From Nymphaea colorata (taxonomy: Eukaryota > Streptophyta > Magnoliopsida > Nymphaeales > Nymphaeaceae): a stretch of 64,000 nucleotides of DNA. A program made the position numbers and the translations under genes. Location of the stretch: assembly GCF_008831285.2 (NCBI RefSeq), contig NC_045146.1, positions 17,911,149-17,975,148 on the forward strand, written 5' to 3'. Below are positions 51,471 through 64,000 of the stretch, piece by piece; the stretch's first letter is position 1, and each line of letters begins with the position of its first letter. The notes below the pieces were generated by a model. The model was not told the DNA's origin. It ran no database searches and was given only the letters and a program-made list of their open reading frames with translations.

Positions 51471-54400
51471 ATGGCGGCTGGTTCGCTGCTGCGCTCGCTG
51501 TGGCGCAGCAGCCGCAGCACAGGGGTAACGGCCGCACTCTCCCCATCCGCCCCTTCCTGGTGCTTCGGCAGGAGGTTCTCGGCCGCCACCGCCGCTTCGC
51601 CCGCGCTCGGGTCGGAGTCCTCTGTCTTGGATCCCAGCCGGATAAGAAACGTGGCCGTGATCGCCCACGTCGATCACGGGAAGACCACCCTCATGGACAG
51701 ACTGCTCCGGCAGTGCGGCGCAGACCTTCCCCACGAGCGCGCCCTTGACTCCATCAGCCTTGAGCGGGAGCGTGGGATTACTATTGCCTCCAAGGTCCAC
51801 ACCATCTCAATTTTTCTTACCTCACCTCCTCTTTTATTTCCGTCTTCTTTCCAATCAATCTGCCTTTATCGTGTCTTCATTATTTTGAAGATGGTTTTTA
51901 AAGATGCTAGACATGGCATTGGGTTTACTCTTAACATGAGCTTCACTTTCAGTGCTTCTTACAGTTCAAATGTTTGGGTACCGGTAAGGCAGAGCTCCGT
52001 TGTTGGACCTTTGAAGGTTTTTAGAGCTCTGAAGACCACGTGTGGTTTCTTTGTTATCGCATACATTTTCTGCGATGCCCGTGTACAGATTATTTAATAA
52101 CTGTTTGGATTTGCAGGTGACTTCAATATCATGGAATGGAAGTGAGCTGAATATGGTTGATACACCAGGTCATGCGGACTTTGGTGGCGAAGTATGTGTT
52201 CCAACGCAACGTTTTAGCTGATTGTTGTTGTGGTTGTAGCATCTTGAGCTATGAACTGGGTATTTCCCTGTATAAATGGATTGTTTATAATAAAATTGCC
52301 AGGTTGAGCGGGTAGTTGGCATGGTTGAAGGAGCAATATTAGTTGTAGATGCTGGTGAAGGTCCACTTGCACAAACAAAATTTGTCTTGGCAAAAGCTTT
52401 GAAATATGGACTTCGTCCAATTCTACTATTGAACAAAGTAGATAGGCCTGCAGGTACGAGTGTATATATGTGACTTTCTTGCTAATGCATTTATCGTTGC
52501 TTGTTCATCGGATCTTACAAGTGGTTGCGGAGGCTTACCATGAGAAGTGCAAAATGGCGGGGATGAACCATTCCTGGCTCCAACCATTCTTGACCTGACC
52601 TGCCTCTTGGTGTTGCCTTTGATTCATTACGCCATGGTGATTTGGTTCAGTTAATGGGCATGTGGCGATGTTCCACATATGGCATCTAGACATCGTGTTA
52701 TTCGTTACACTTTTTATATTGCATGCGCGTGCTTGTTATATAATTAGTATAAGACTATAAGTTACTTTCCCGGGCTATGAATATGCACTGCCGCTTCCTA
52801 TTGGGCGTCCATTAGGCAACTCAACTGTGCTCAACAGTGAGCCTTTTGTAAATCTATCATATTCACACCTTCAAACATTTTTGCTGAACTATCTACGTAC
52901 CGGGACAGGAATGGGCATCTTCATTTCAATGCCTCCTTTCTTATTGCTTCATTTTTTTTTTAACTTCAGCCTAACGAGCCACTCTATCATGAACACAGTT
53001 CAAGAGCCCAATGTTTCAGATCCCTTGTTTTTGTGATGTTTTATGATGTTGAGGATGTATCTAATAGATTTGATTATGTTGAGGATGTATCTAATAGATT
53101 TGATTTTCTTTTTAATGACCTGTGGCTATGGTGATCGTTGATAATGATAGCATGCATCTTCACTTATGAGTTATGGTCCTGCTGCTTACAGTTGTTATTT
53201 TAATTTATTTTGTGTATCTTATTGGTGCAGTATCTGAAGAGAGATGTGATGAGGTAGAGAGTCTAGTGTTTGATCTTTTTGCAAATCTTGGTGCCTCAGG
53301 TAAGCACAGAGGTTTCCTCTTTCTGTACTCTACGTTGTTTAAGGAAATTATCTAAATCTCCTCTAGTTAATCTCCTCGTCAGTAATAAAAGTAAATTCTT
53401 TATTATAGCTAGAAATGCATGTTTTTTACTGCTTGGTCATATGTTTCTGATGAAATTTGTCCTTATGGATCTACAAGTGTTGCCATTGGTACTGCATTGT
53501 CCTCTTGGTTTGTTGTTGATTTCAACTATGCTATTTAAGAAGAACGCATACAAGGAAGCTCAGGCATACACTGAAAGGAAAACCGAAGTTAGTTTTTGAC
53601 AACCTACAGAAAATGGGAAATGCATGAACTTATTGTTTGAGCAAACCTTGTTTAATCTGTATTATTACTCTTGAGATGCCTCAAACTTTAATGATTACAT
53701 TCTTTTCTGTCTTAACGCTGCACAGAGGAGCAGCTGGATTTCCCAGTTCTTTATGCATCAGCAAAAGAGGGATGGGCTTCGTCCAGCTTTGTTAAAAATC
53801 CACCTGATGAGGCTAGGAATATGTCACCACTCCTGGATGCGATCATAAAATTTGTCCCACCACCCACTGCAAACCTTGAACAACCGTTTCAGATGTTGGT
53901 AAGTGATTATTTTGGTTGTTTAAGTTGATTTGATTTCATAATTTCTTCAATTTTATCATGCAATGAAGTATTTGCTTCACACATGCATGAAATTATTCTG
54001 TTCTTATACTTAATGGCCTGATAAATTCTGGCTCATAATGCTGGCTGAGCCAAGCCCATTATAGGTGGCTTAGGATGGAGATTAGATATGTTGAAAACTT
54101 GAAATTCAAGATTTTTAGAGGAGTCTTTAAGCTTTAATTACTTACAGTACGAGTTCCGCCATGTTATATGAAACTTCTTGAGAAAAAAATGTTTTAATCT
54201 CTTTGACATATTTGTAGTCCATATTATTCATTTGTTGTACAGTTCTTGTCTTTAAAGAGTTGATTCTTCTTTGTTCTTTCATGTTTGTTTTGGTTGAGAC
54301 AATTCTAGTGTTTGTGTGCGACCTTGTAGGTTTCCATGATGGAGCGTGACTTTTACCTTGGTCGAATATTGACTGGTCGAATCTCTTCTGGAGTTATACG

Positions 54401-55769
54401 TGTGGGTGACAAAGTTCATGGTCTTCGGAAAACAGATTCTGGGGTTGAGAAAATTGAGGAAGGCAAGGTTTGCTAAAATTTACATTGTCAAAATATGTTA
54501 ACAGGCTTTCTTTTCTATGTCTTGAGTCTTGACTATAGGTTTTCCTTTTTCACAAATTTTCTTCTGCATCATTGTTTTCTGAATCAACGTGATTTCTTTT
54601 GATTAGGTTTTGAAACTTATGAAAAAGAAGGGTACAAACCTAGTGCTGATCAATAGTGCAGGAGCTGGTGACATTATTTCATTGGCTGGGTTGACTAGTC
54701 CATCCATTGGTCACACAGTGTCGAATGTGGAGGTAAAGAATACTTCATCCATTTATATTCCTTCTTTTCTATAATTATGTTTAGTGTTTGTACGTAAAGG
54801 TAGGCTGCACACATTTGTGGCCACATTTTAATATTGAATTTCTTTTAAATAATAATTACATTTTATTTCAAGCTTTGCCATTGTAAAATATCAGAATCTT
54901 TTAGGCAAACTCAGTAGACTGAATCTAATGCTCATACAGGAAGCACCCAAGTCCATAAGCCAAAACTAAAAGCAACCAAATCCACAAGCAAAAAGCACAA
55001 AATTGAGTGATTATGCAGATGCAATTCTAATTCCTTTTCAAAGAAGGGTTCAAGTGCTTCAACTAGTTGTGTCAAATACATGTAGCAATGTGACATCAAC
55101 CTTTGGAGCACTGAGTGGATGTGGTTGAATTCTCTGTAATTAAGATAGTTGATCTTACTTGAATTGTGCTCTTAATTTTTGAAAGGAGCTCACGCTTGGT
55201 AGTTGATACTTGAAAGTGGGTAGACTTTAAGTCTTTAACTTGATTTTCTCATCTTAGAGACTGCAATAGCCAAGTCATCTAATTCATTCAGAATATCCTT
55301 TTCATAGTGAGGTTTTGTCAAAGCTTCATCTGTAAATAGAAGGTTGGGATGATAAAGAGATTGGTCCTTGCTTGTTCAGATTTTGGTTTTATTCCATTAA
55401 GGAATTGAAAGCTGTCATTTTTGCACTTGATGTTGCTGGATTGGGTAGGTTGTTATCAGTCTCCAAGTAGGCCAAAGAGGAGAAACATAAAGAAAGATTT
55501 AAACTTGAGGGTGACTCTTAATAGAAAAGAAACATATATTTGTAGAAAGTCATCAACACTTCAATCACAGTTTAGTTGAGCAAAGACATGTAGTCCTAAG
55601 CGATTCAAATCTCTTGGCTCATCAGTTGCTGGTGGTGGATCTGGAAGGAGCACAAGGATAGGGTCTTCAGGGCCACTTCTTGTCCTTTTGCCTGCTTTTG
55701 CTTTCGGCTGTGGAGCAATATTCACCTTGACCTCTAGCTAGGCTGCTGCTTGCTTTCCACCACTGATTA

Positions 55770-55805
<36 letters not shown>

Positions 55806-58800
55806 GCATGTATTTTGCTCGTCTTTGTAGCCATATTTGGTAGGCAAAGCTTTAATACCATGTAAGCATATATCTGTGGGACATGACTACCTAAAGGAAT
55901 TTGAGATCAGATAAAAAGAAAATAACTCTGCAAACTAAAAAAACAAATTCGATTTATGGAGACACCTAGCACAGGAGGTTGTACATAGGAAAAGAGATTA
56001 GAATGCACGATAGATACAAGCGGGGATTTTTTTTTTTTTTCAACTGAAAAGCAGAGGGATGAGGGATGTACCCATTTCCAGTGCCCAATGGCCAGCTGAT
56101 CTTTGATAAATTTCATAGCAAAGGGGATATACGTGTGTAAAGCAGATTTCTTGGGCCAATCACTTTGTTGTGTAATATTTATAGAATTCGTAATTAAAAA
56201 GGAGGTGGTCACACCACTATCACGAAAAAGAAAAAGTAAAATTGCATAATTTGGAAGGACCTTTGCAGCTGCTAGATTATCCTTCTTGTAAAATATTCAT
56301 ATTATCTTTTCAAAATTTTCTTGGTTGCTTTTGATGGTGCCCTACTGGTTATGAAAATTTGTTTGTCTATATTCTCTTAATGCTAGCATTTTTCACTTTT
56401 GTTGCTTAATGGATGGAACCTTAATGTGCCAGTAATTAATCTGTTGTGTTGGTTAAGTAATCGAACATTTTACTGACAATAGAGTTTGACCTTTTTTCTT
56501 TTTAACTGGTGGTTCATGTCTACCAGGTGATGACTCCTTTGCCTACTGTCGAGTTGGACCCTCCGACCATTTCCATGACATTTGGTGTCAATGATTCTCC
56601 GCTTGCTGGCCGTGATGGGACTCATGTAAGTAGTTTTTAAGAGAAATTTTCTGTTCACTAATATCTAATTTTTTAAAGCCAATTAAATTTAGTTCTGTTA
56701 TGCAAGCCATCTTTTCTTGAGATTTTTTTTCAGTAATAAGTAATAACTAATTTCTCATATGAATGTTACTCTTCATTTGATTTTTTTTTTCTTTGCCCTC
56801 GTGCTCTTATTCCTTAATTCAAATTCACAACTGCGATTTTGTTAATTTCAGGAGTTATATCATAAACTTATTCTGCTATTACTGAGGCTTCAGTGGTTTT
56901 AGAGGTTCTTTATTCCTAAAGTCAACCAGTAGTCCATGCATGCATATTTTTTTCTAGTTCTTCAAGTCGTCTTTACTGCATGTGTTCACTCGCGGGAGTT
57001 CACTTTTCTGATGCTCTCACCCTTAACTCTAGATAGTAGTGTTTCCATTCTTCTCTGATAAAATAGAGTTTGAACTGTGGCCGATGGATTTTATAAATGC
57101 CTAATATGCCTTCATTGATGCTCATGCTATTGGGTGCTATTTACCACTGTCTGATGTTGCTTTTTATGGACATTTTACGGTATGGTGGATAATGTATTTA
57201 AAGAATTGTAGTTTAATGTTCTATCTTTTTATTTAGTGGGCTTCTAGCCTTCTTGGTAATACCCTTATCACGATTCACACCATTAGTGCTCTTCCCTGGT
57301 GATCTGTATATCTCATTTTTCTGCAATAGCTGCATGTTAAAGGTAACCAATAAATGGTCCGGGCCCTGGCAAATCTTGTCCACTTGTGTCTTCATTGACA
57401 AATACAGTGATAAACTGGACTGGCTTGATGCTTTCTGCTGTTGATTAAAGAACTAGGGTGTGTGCATTTTTTTCATGTTCTGCTGCTGGATGCATTAGCT
57501 TGTCTGAGTGGTTTAATACAGCAAGATAAAATTCATTCTTTTTCTAAAATAGATGAGGTTGAATGTTGAATTTGCACTTTGATTATATCTACATTTGCAG
57601 CCATGATCCTCTTTCTGTTTCAACCCACTTTAAATATGTTTGTTCTACTTCAACATATGGCATCCTATCTTTCCAAGTGAACAGTTGGTTCTTGTGACCA
57701 TTGGATTATTTTTTAATGTAAGCAGGACTTTAACAAACACAGATGCACATATGTATGTGTATGTTTGTATATTAGGGCAATCAGTGGGAGCAGCTCAAAC
57801 ACAAACATACATGTAACTGTGATGCTAATGATTTATGAAAGAAATTTGAATTTCAGTGTTGAAATTTTACAGGTTTCATTTATCTATTGACGTCCATATG
57901 CTCCTTGCATTAAACCATTGACCACGTGATCGTTGTTGTTTTTGTCCTCTCCACGTGATCGTTGTTGTTTTTGTCCTCTATTCTACCCTACTGGCTTTTG
58001 TTTGTTACTTTTTCAAATTTTGGCGCTTAATACTTTTTTGTTATGCAGTTGACTGGAGGGAAAATTGGGGAGCGGTTAATGGCTGAGGCAGAAACTAATC
58101 TTGCCATAAACGTTCTCCCAGGCATTTCTTCTGAAACTTATGAAGTTCAAGGGAGGGGCGAGCTTCAACTTGGTTTGTGCTTTAAAAGTTCCTTGAGTTA
58201 ATCTTTTTGAAACAGAAAGTCTTTACTTGTTAGTACATTTTTTTTCCTTTTTAATTTTATATTAGTTTTTTGTGCTTCTAGCTCTTGTATGCTGCAATGT
58301 TGTCTACCATACATGTAACTACTTCCAAGTTCCAAATTGAACACAGGTATCTTGATCGAGAACATGAGGCGTGAAGGGTTTGAACTTTCTGTCTCACCAC
58401 CTAGGGTCATGTGAGTTCATAATTCATCTCTCTATATGTCTAGGATGTCAGATCCTACAAATTTTTGCACAATTTGATGTTTCCTTGCTTAGCTTTGATG
58501 TTTCTATTCGTGACATCTAAAGGATAGAAAAAAATGGAATAGCTTGAAGAAAGGTTAACACTAAGAGCATAGAAAATCCCTGTATATGTATGTATGTATG
58601 TATATAGGTTTTCTATGCTTTTAGTATTAAAATTTCTTCAAGATTTTCGTGTTTTTTCTTGGGTTTGTTCTGTTCTTTAACAAAATCCCATTCATTTTAT
58701 TGTTGGTCCAGGTATAAAACTGAGAATGGTGAAAAACTTGAGCCACTGGAGGAAGTGACTGTTGAGGTATGTAAATTTCATTTATTAAAGCGCATTCTTC

Positions 58801-61800
58801 TACATGTTTATATGTATGTTTTAATCTTAGTAAACTGAAACAACTTTCAGATTAATGATGAGCATGTAGGCCTTGTCATGGAAGGTTTATCACATAGAAG
58901 GGCTGAAGTCACGGACATGGGCCCCGTTCCAGGCAATATTGGCAGGACAAAAATGACTTTGACTTGCCCCTCAAGGTTCACATCAACTTTTTCTCTACAT
59001 CTAACCCCCGTTCAGCAGTTAATTTATTGTCTTCTAAAAAAATCAGTATTATTTTGTTAATTAATAGAAAAACATTGTTTGCCAGTTCAAAACTTGAACT
59101 TCCTGGGGGTCACCTTTCCCCTTTATTTTGCATTTCTTTAGAAATTTGATATCTCGTGCCTGGAGAAAATTTAACCTTTTTCCTCGTTGAATGCCCAAGC
59201 TATTTGGTGGATTATATAGTTTGGAAAAGTAATATTTTAAAGTTTTAAACTTCTTTTAGTCCTTGAAGTTTTTGTCCCCTTCTTTTTAGTTCTTGACCCA
59301 TATTGCTCATTTTTATTTTTTCAATACCATTGGATATTTCATATCCTGTATGTTTCTTGTTCATCTTGGAAGCTGACAGTGATCAAATCAACTTTTCAGG
59401 GGCCTGGTTGGGTACAGAAGTGTCTTTAGTACTGACACACATGGCACTGGATTTATGCATCGCGCTTTCCAGAGTATGTGTATTGCAGTTGTCAATTTAT
59501 CTTGCATGGAAGGCACCGTATTATCTGGTTTATGCAGTTCACATGTTACAGATATGTTTCTTTTTTGGTGCACATCTATAAAGAGAGCAGGATATTTCTC
59601 TTTTGTATAGATGCAATAGTTTTCCATAGTTATTTCCTTTGTTGTTTGGTTACCTTTGGTGGGTTCTTTGCATTTGTAATTTGAATCATTTTCTTCTTTG
59701 TTCACATTTTTCTGTCAGAAACACAAACCTATTGCTTCTTTAGGCTTGTCAAAAATAGCTTGCTGTGAGTTCATAGAAGATTTTTCCATGGCATAGTTTC
59801 TTTTTGCACTCTGATGTGTCGGTGTTTATCTCAAGATCATTGCTGTTACCTTGCTGACATCATCTGTTGCTTTTACTTGATTAGTAGGGGAAGGCATTTA
59901 CTTTTTGTCAATTAGATGAGACATTGATTGGAATTATTTGATATTAATTCATGTCTCATTGTTGGCTTTGTGTTTTTTTTTTAGTGTACTCCAAATATAG
60001 GGGAGCTCTCGGAAATGTCAGAAAAGGAGTGTTGGTACGTCTCTTCTTCTGGTGTATACTGGTCTAGACTCTAGCCTACCTTCAGTCTTTCTCTTAACAA
60101 TGCCGCAAGAACTTGGCCTTCCAGCTCTTTAACTCCTTCAGTCTAATGAATTACATCTGTCTTTTGAACTTTTTTTTTTCCTGCAGAAAAGGAAGAAATG
60201 TATTCTATTACTGTAAGAGATTTGGTTTGATTATGATAATTTTATTTAGGAAGTAGAACTTCATTGTGGGTCAATGCTGGATTTGGAGCTGAAACCTGAC
60301 TTACCACTAAAAAGCTGGATTTATTATTGGGTTTATCTTGATCCCATCCATTTTTTTGCTGCTTTTGAACTATTTTTGTGTGTGTGCCAAATTGATTTGG
60401 TCAAAGTCGTAAAATTGTGCCAAAACCTGCCTAATGTGAGTTACATTTGGGTGCATTTGACTATAATTTTGATTCAAAAGTTTCATTGATTGTTGAAGGC
60501 CTATTTTAATAAAAGCATTCATTGATGGGGCATTGCATAGAAGGTACTGTGAGCTGACTCACTGAGTCACTGTTGAGCTCTGTCAGGGTTAAACACTATA
60601 TGATGGCCAAAAAGAGCTTGATTCTAGTGATTCCTTATCCATTAGAAAGTACGTTATTATAATCAATTGCAGCATTTAGAGTCTTAGACCTTTTTTTTCT
60701 TCAATACATTCGAGTGGATGGAACACAAAAAAACAGCAGAATAACTGCTTGGGGCGTTGTTGCACTTATCATCTTCAACATACGTTTACTTGTTCTTCTA
60801 AGCATGATAACCATCCATGTGCCATAATTTTACATCATGTCAATTTTGATGCCTGTATAAAATGAAAAATGAAGCATGACTAAAATCTTCTAATCAACAG
60901 GTATCTGTGGGCAATGGATCTATTACAGCACATGCACTCATGAGTTTAGAGGCTCGGGGAACTCTCTTTGTGATGCCTGGCATGGAGGTTTTCTTTCCTG
61001 ATTGCCTTAGTTTCTTAAAAAAAATCACTTAAAAAAAATGGTGATCTATGGACGAGTCATGTCAGAAAAACTACGTGTGTACTGACTAACTACTTTCTGT
61101 TCACCCAGACTTACGAAGGGATGATTGTTGGTGAGCACTCACGGGATACTGATCTTGATGTGAGGAACAAGAGTCATACTTTTATACATAAATAGGTCCA
61201 ATAACATTCATATGGTGCATCATGATATTTTCTTTGGCAATGAATGCAGATTAATCCTGTAAGAGCAAAGGAGTTAACTAACATTCGATCTGCTGGCAAA
61301 GATGAAAATGTGCGGTTAACCCCTCCTCGCCTGGTATGTTGCTTCCAATCTGTTTCTATAATGACATTCTTTTATACTCCTTCACAGAAAATCTCCCTAG
61401 ATGGTAAGTCGGTCTTTGTCACTTTTCCAAATATGAAATATCTTGTGGGAGAAAAGAGAACCATGTGGAAAGTGAGCTTCCTCCTGCATCCCCGAGTCCA
61501 AACACCTTTCCCATCATGCCTCCCATCATGCCTAGGGAGACAGCTTCCTGAAAGTTACCGGTCCAAATGAGCTTGACCCAGGGAGCTAAACCCCTGGTGT
61601 AAAGTGGCGGGGTAGCAACTTGACTCAGAATCTTCATCAACACCTTTCATAATTCTCCTGTTACAAATTACAACCTACTCTCCTTGTGCCATGAGAATTA
61701 TCTTGTGTTGATAGTCATCTAGCTTGGATCTTTGCGACATGCTCTGCAAGCTAGGATCCTATACGCCTTGAATATCAGGACATTTAGTCCAAATGAATCT

Positions 61801-62178
61801 TATTAACCGGCATAGGGGTTCATGTCAACACAAGGAGAAGCTGTCTTTTTTCATCAAGGAGCTCTTTTATGGTCCATAATGGAACCCATGGAGGAAGATA
61901 TATGTCTCGACTGTACCTACTTTCTTATTTCTATTCTTAAAATAATTATGCAGATGACTCTTGAAGAAGCTATCGGGTATGTTGCAGCCGATGAACTCAT
62001 CGAGGCAAGTTGTTTCTGCATCAAAAGTTAATCATGCCCCTTTTCTTGTGTGGATTTTCTCGTCAATGATATGATTCAATGTTTGGATGGACAGGTTACA
62101 CCAAAAGCAATTCGCATGAGGAAGAGATATCTTGATGCTAACAAGAGAAAAGCAATGCGAAATAAGCCCAAAGATTAG
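51471..62178 (+). CDS. TypA: TypA/BipA-like translational GTPase, 19 exons, 667 aa, probably organellar
   Basis: TypA/BipA is an EF-G-like ribosome-binding GTPase. Exons: 51471-51794, 52117-52191, 52303-52453, 53231-53299, 53726-53898, 54330-54467, 54607-54732, 56527-56625, 58049-58172, 58347-58410, 58712-58766, 58851-58975, 59400-59473, 59985-60034, 60901-60987, 61109-61159, 61250-61333, 61954-62004, 62095-62178. They sum to 2004 bases in one frame. GTPase motifs: AHVDHGKTT (65-73), RERGITI (G2, about 99-105), DTPGHADF (123-130), NKVD (177-180), SAKEG (G5). Domain II, the EF-G-like domains ([40 protein letters not shown]) and the TypA C-terminus ([26 protein letters not shown]) follow. The first 50 residues ([18 protein letters not shown] ... 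[10 protein letters not shown]) look like a mitochondrial presequence; a plastid target is possible. The last intron uses a GC donor. It looks intact. Confidence 0.95.
53046..53105. repeat. 30-bp perfect tandem duplication in TypA intron 3
   Basis: ATGTTGAGGATGTATCTAAT starts at 53046 and 53076 and each 30-base unit is identical. Confidence 0.95.
55773..55801. repeat. (CT)n microsatellite in TypA intron 7
   Basis: Short CT run in the 1.8-kb intron 54733-56526. The rest of that intron contains no recognised gene. Confidence 0.9.
57922..57979. repeat. 29-bp perfect tandem duplication in TypA intron 8
   Basis: CCACGTGATCGTTGTTGTTT starts at 57922 and 57951; both 29-base units are identical. 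Confidence 0.95.
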
Positions 62179-62640
62179 AAACATCCGCAAATTCTAAAAC
62201 CCACTTTTGCTTGTACTACAAGGCAATTGAAGCTAGGTTTTCATTATTGTAACGTTTCTATTGCTTCTAAGCAAGTTCCGGGAAATCTTGCGGGAATAAT
62301 ACAGTCAAGCGAAAGGCATCCATTTTTTTTTGTAATTATAGAAATAGATGAGAGGTAAGGAGAAGTTGTAAGTTAAAGCGGCAGCATTCTATTTATCCTA
62401 GTTTGCCATGAGCACACGTTTGGTGCTTGACTGAGCTGCGGTGTCATGCAAATTTCACAATGATATTAGTGGCAATAATGCATTTGCTGGATAAAAAGAG
62501 GGCTTCTATTCTATTCCAACAGGTGTTGGTTTATCATGCATGCTTCCAGAAAGGAAAAGTTTTTTTCTAGAAATTGTTCCGACATAGACCTGCTGGAGAA
62601 TCTTTAAGAAATTATTCACTACTCAGAAACCTACCTCTGG
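62179..62640. other. TypA 3' UTR and downstream
   Basis: AT-rich sequence after the TypA stop. It presumably contains the 3' end of the transcript; no single polyadenylation signal stands out. Confidence 0.5.
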
Positions 62641-62654
62641 TCTACAATGTTTAT

Positions 62655-62790
62655 TGTTCAGGAACCTGGACTAGCCTTGGAGACGGGCCGTTGATGGCCA
62701 CGAACTCCTTGCGCTCTGGAGGATTCTTTTTGTCAAACGGGACATATTGAAAGAGCACGGCACAATAGGCTCTTTAGGCAATGCCATTCT
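62655..62790 (-). pseudogene. Short coding-like minus-strand fragment
   Basis: The minus strand reads in one frame AYCAVLFQYVPFDKKNPPER, then KEFVAINGPSPRLVQVPEQ and a stop. Its amino-acid composition and GC content look protein-like, unlike the surrounding AT-rich sequence. An in-frame TAA lies just upstream, so this may be a last-exon remnant of an unknown gene. I cannot assign a family. Confidence 0.35.
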
Positions 62791-64000
62791 CTTCTTCAGG
62801 GTTTTCCATCTTATCTGGTTTAATTTTAGCTCTTCTTTTGTTTGTGTCTTGTTTGGGTTCGTCGTCTTTTGTGTGTTTCATGGGCCTCTTTAATGGTTCT
62901 TTTGAAGCTAGAGAAGGATTTTACTTGCTGCAAATTTCTGTACCGGAGGTTTTCTTCTCCAATTTATTACCTAGAAAACTATACTTGAGTCAAAAGGCCG
63001 CACGCCCAAGGCCGTGGCTAGTATCCCCACCCTGGCTGTTATGGACTCCCATAAAACTGCATAACTGTGGCTAGAGAACTCTTCCTGTCTGACAGCTGAG
63101 GCTCGACTCCACCATGTCAACCCTTCAGCCTTTTTGGTGATCAAAACTGCTTTTCATAAGAGAGATCTAGCCATACTGGTTTAATCTGCTTGCCTCCCCC
63201 AACAATGTGAAGTTCGAAGTGAAGGCCTTTTGAACTTTAGTAACTTTGAGGGGTGTGTGCACAGCAGTGCTCTGTATAACAAGAGAGTACAGTGAGAGAA
63301 GAACCTACGACCAGCAGCTTACTGGCAAGGGCTGAACTCAGCAATGGGATGAATTTGGCTGCACGGTATACCGACTATGTGTATAGTCTTGCATGTGCTA
63401 GTGGTAGTGCACGTTCAAAACTACCTTTACGGTCTCTAGGATATTGGATATATATCACTGACAAATTGGAATTCATTGGAACATCAAAGCAATGTTCATT
63501 GTAATAGATACTGCAATATGACTCGAAACCATCAAATTGAATGGTTTGCAGTTGTTCTAGAAGTCATTTTCTTCGAACTGTTTATTTACAATTTCTTAGT
63601 TTTGAACTAGTTCACGATGTAAGGGCATCAACTTAAGCAGGGTGTGATTTATTGCTTTTCGCTTGGTTAATAAAGGTCTGTAGAGTTGATATTAGTGTAA
63701 GGACCCCCCAGTGCACATCCAAAAAGTCCATCCATGCAATACTGCTTAGAAATCGAATTATCTATGACTGAGCATTTTTTTCCTTTCCACCGACTATATT
63801 GAAGGTGCAGTTTGTTGACTGACCAAGTTTAATCGGTTGATAAAGTTATATAATTATTTTTTCTTTTGCGGATGAATGTGAAGTCCAGTATCATATCATG
63901 CTTCCAGAACTGTCTTGCATACACAAGCATAGGGAAAGGTTACAGACTTTAGAGATTGCAATAGAAAAATTTATTGAAGGATGAAAAGGAGAGGAGATTC
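62791..64000. other. Intergenic, nothing recognised
   Basis: Only short fortuitous open frames (62781-63074 and 63292-63504 plus) and AT-rich sequence. No RNA gene or repeat was identified. Confidence 0.4.

Overview
The window is nuclear DNA of a flowering plant. The genes have many GT-AG introns, plant-only families are present (a ROP/RAC small GTPase, an RPW8-type helper NLR, coiled-coil NLR leucine-rich repeats), and Ty1-copia, Ty3-gypsy and LINE debris lies between them with long TA/CT microsatellites. I cannot name the species from sequence alone.

Layout. 1-4.5 kb: a ROP GTPase copy (ROP-A, exons 2-7; exon 1 lies off the left edge) with damaged switch regions and a premature stop. 4.9-6.8 kb: a decayed fragment of the 3' end of an uncharacterised gene ('gene X'). 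6.8-8.0 kb: a CC-NLR LRR fragment, fused to 8.0-10.8 kb, a broken RPW8-NLR (RNL-A, minus). 11.6-15.8 kb: an apparently intact five-exon RPW8-NLR helper gene (RNL-B, minus, 792 aa). 17.1-22.7 kb: an ARM-repeat gene fragment cut by a truncated copia element, then an LRR scrap and a LINE 3' remnant. 22.7-25.7 kb: mostly unassigned DNA with one MITE-like element. 25.7-34.5 kb: a CC-NLR LRR pseudogene (CNL-B) split by a 6.2-kb copia element with 474-bp LTRs and a 5-bp target duplication. 35.2-36.7 kb: a gypsy gag-protease fragment. 39.0-44.7 kb: intact gene X (minus, 8 exons, 675 aa, predicted organellar membrane protein). 46.3-49.7 kb: an intact ROP gene (ROP-B, 7 exons, 196 aa, C-terminal CVVL). 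51.5-62.2 kb: an intact 19-exon TypA/BipA translational GTPase (667 aa) with a mitochondrial-looking presequence. 62.2-64 kb: mostly noncoding.

How it fits together. Gene X and ROP-B are divergent neighbours. The 3' part of gene X occurs twice, at 4.9-6.8 and 38.2-40.2 kb, bracketing the whole NLR/transposon block as about 1.9-kb direct repeats. The simplest reading is that an NLR cluster of about 31 kb came to lie inside an older ROP-A / gene X / ROP-B neighbourhood, with the boundary sequence duplicated. Within the block RNL-B is the only NLR with a complete set of exons; RNL-A, CNL-A, CNL-B and the other LRR scrap are all broken. Exon joins were worked out by hand from splice sites, reading phase and family resemblance; no alignment or database search was run.
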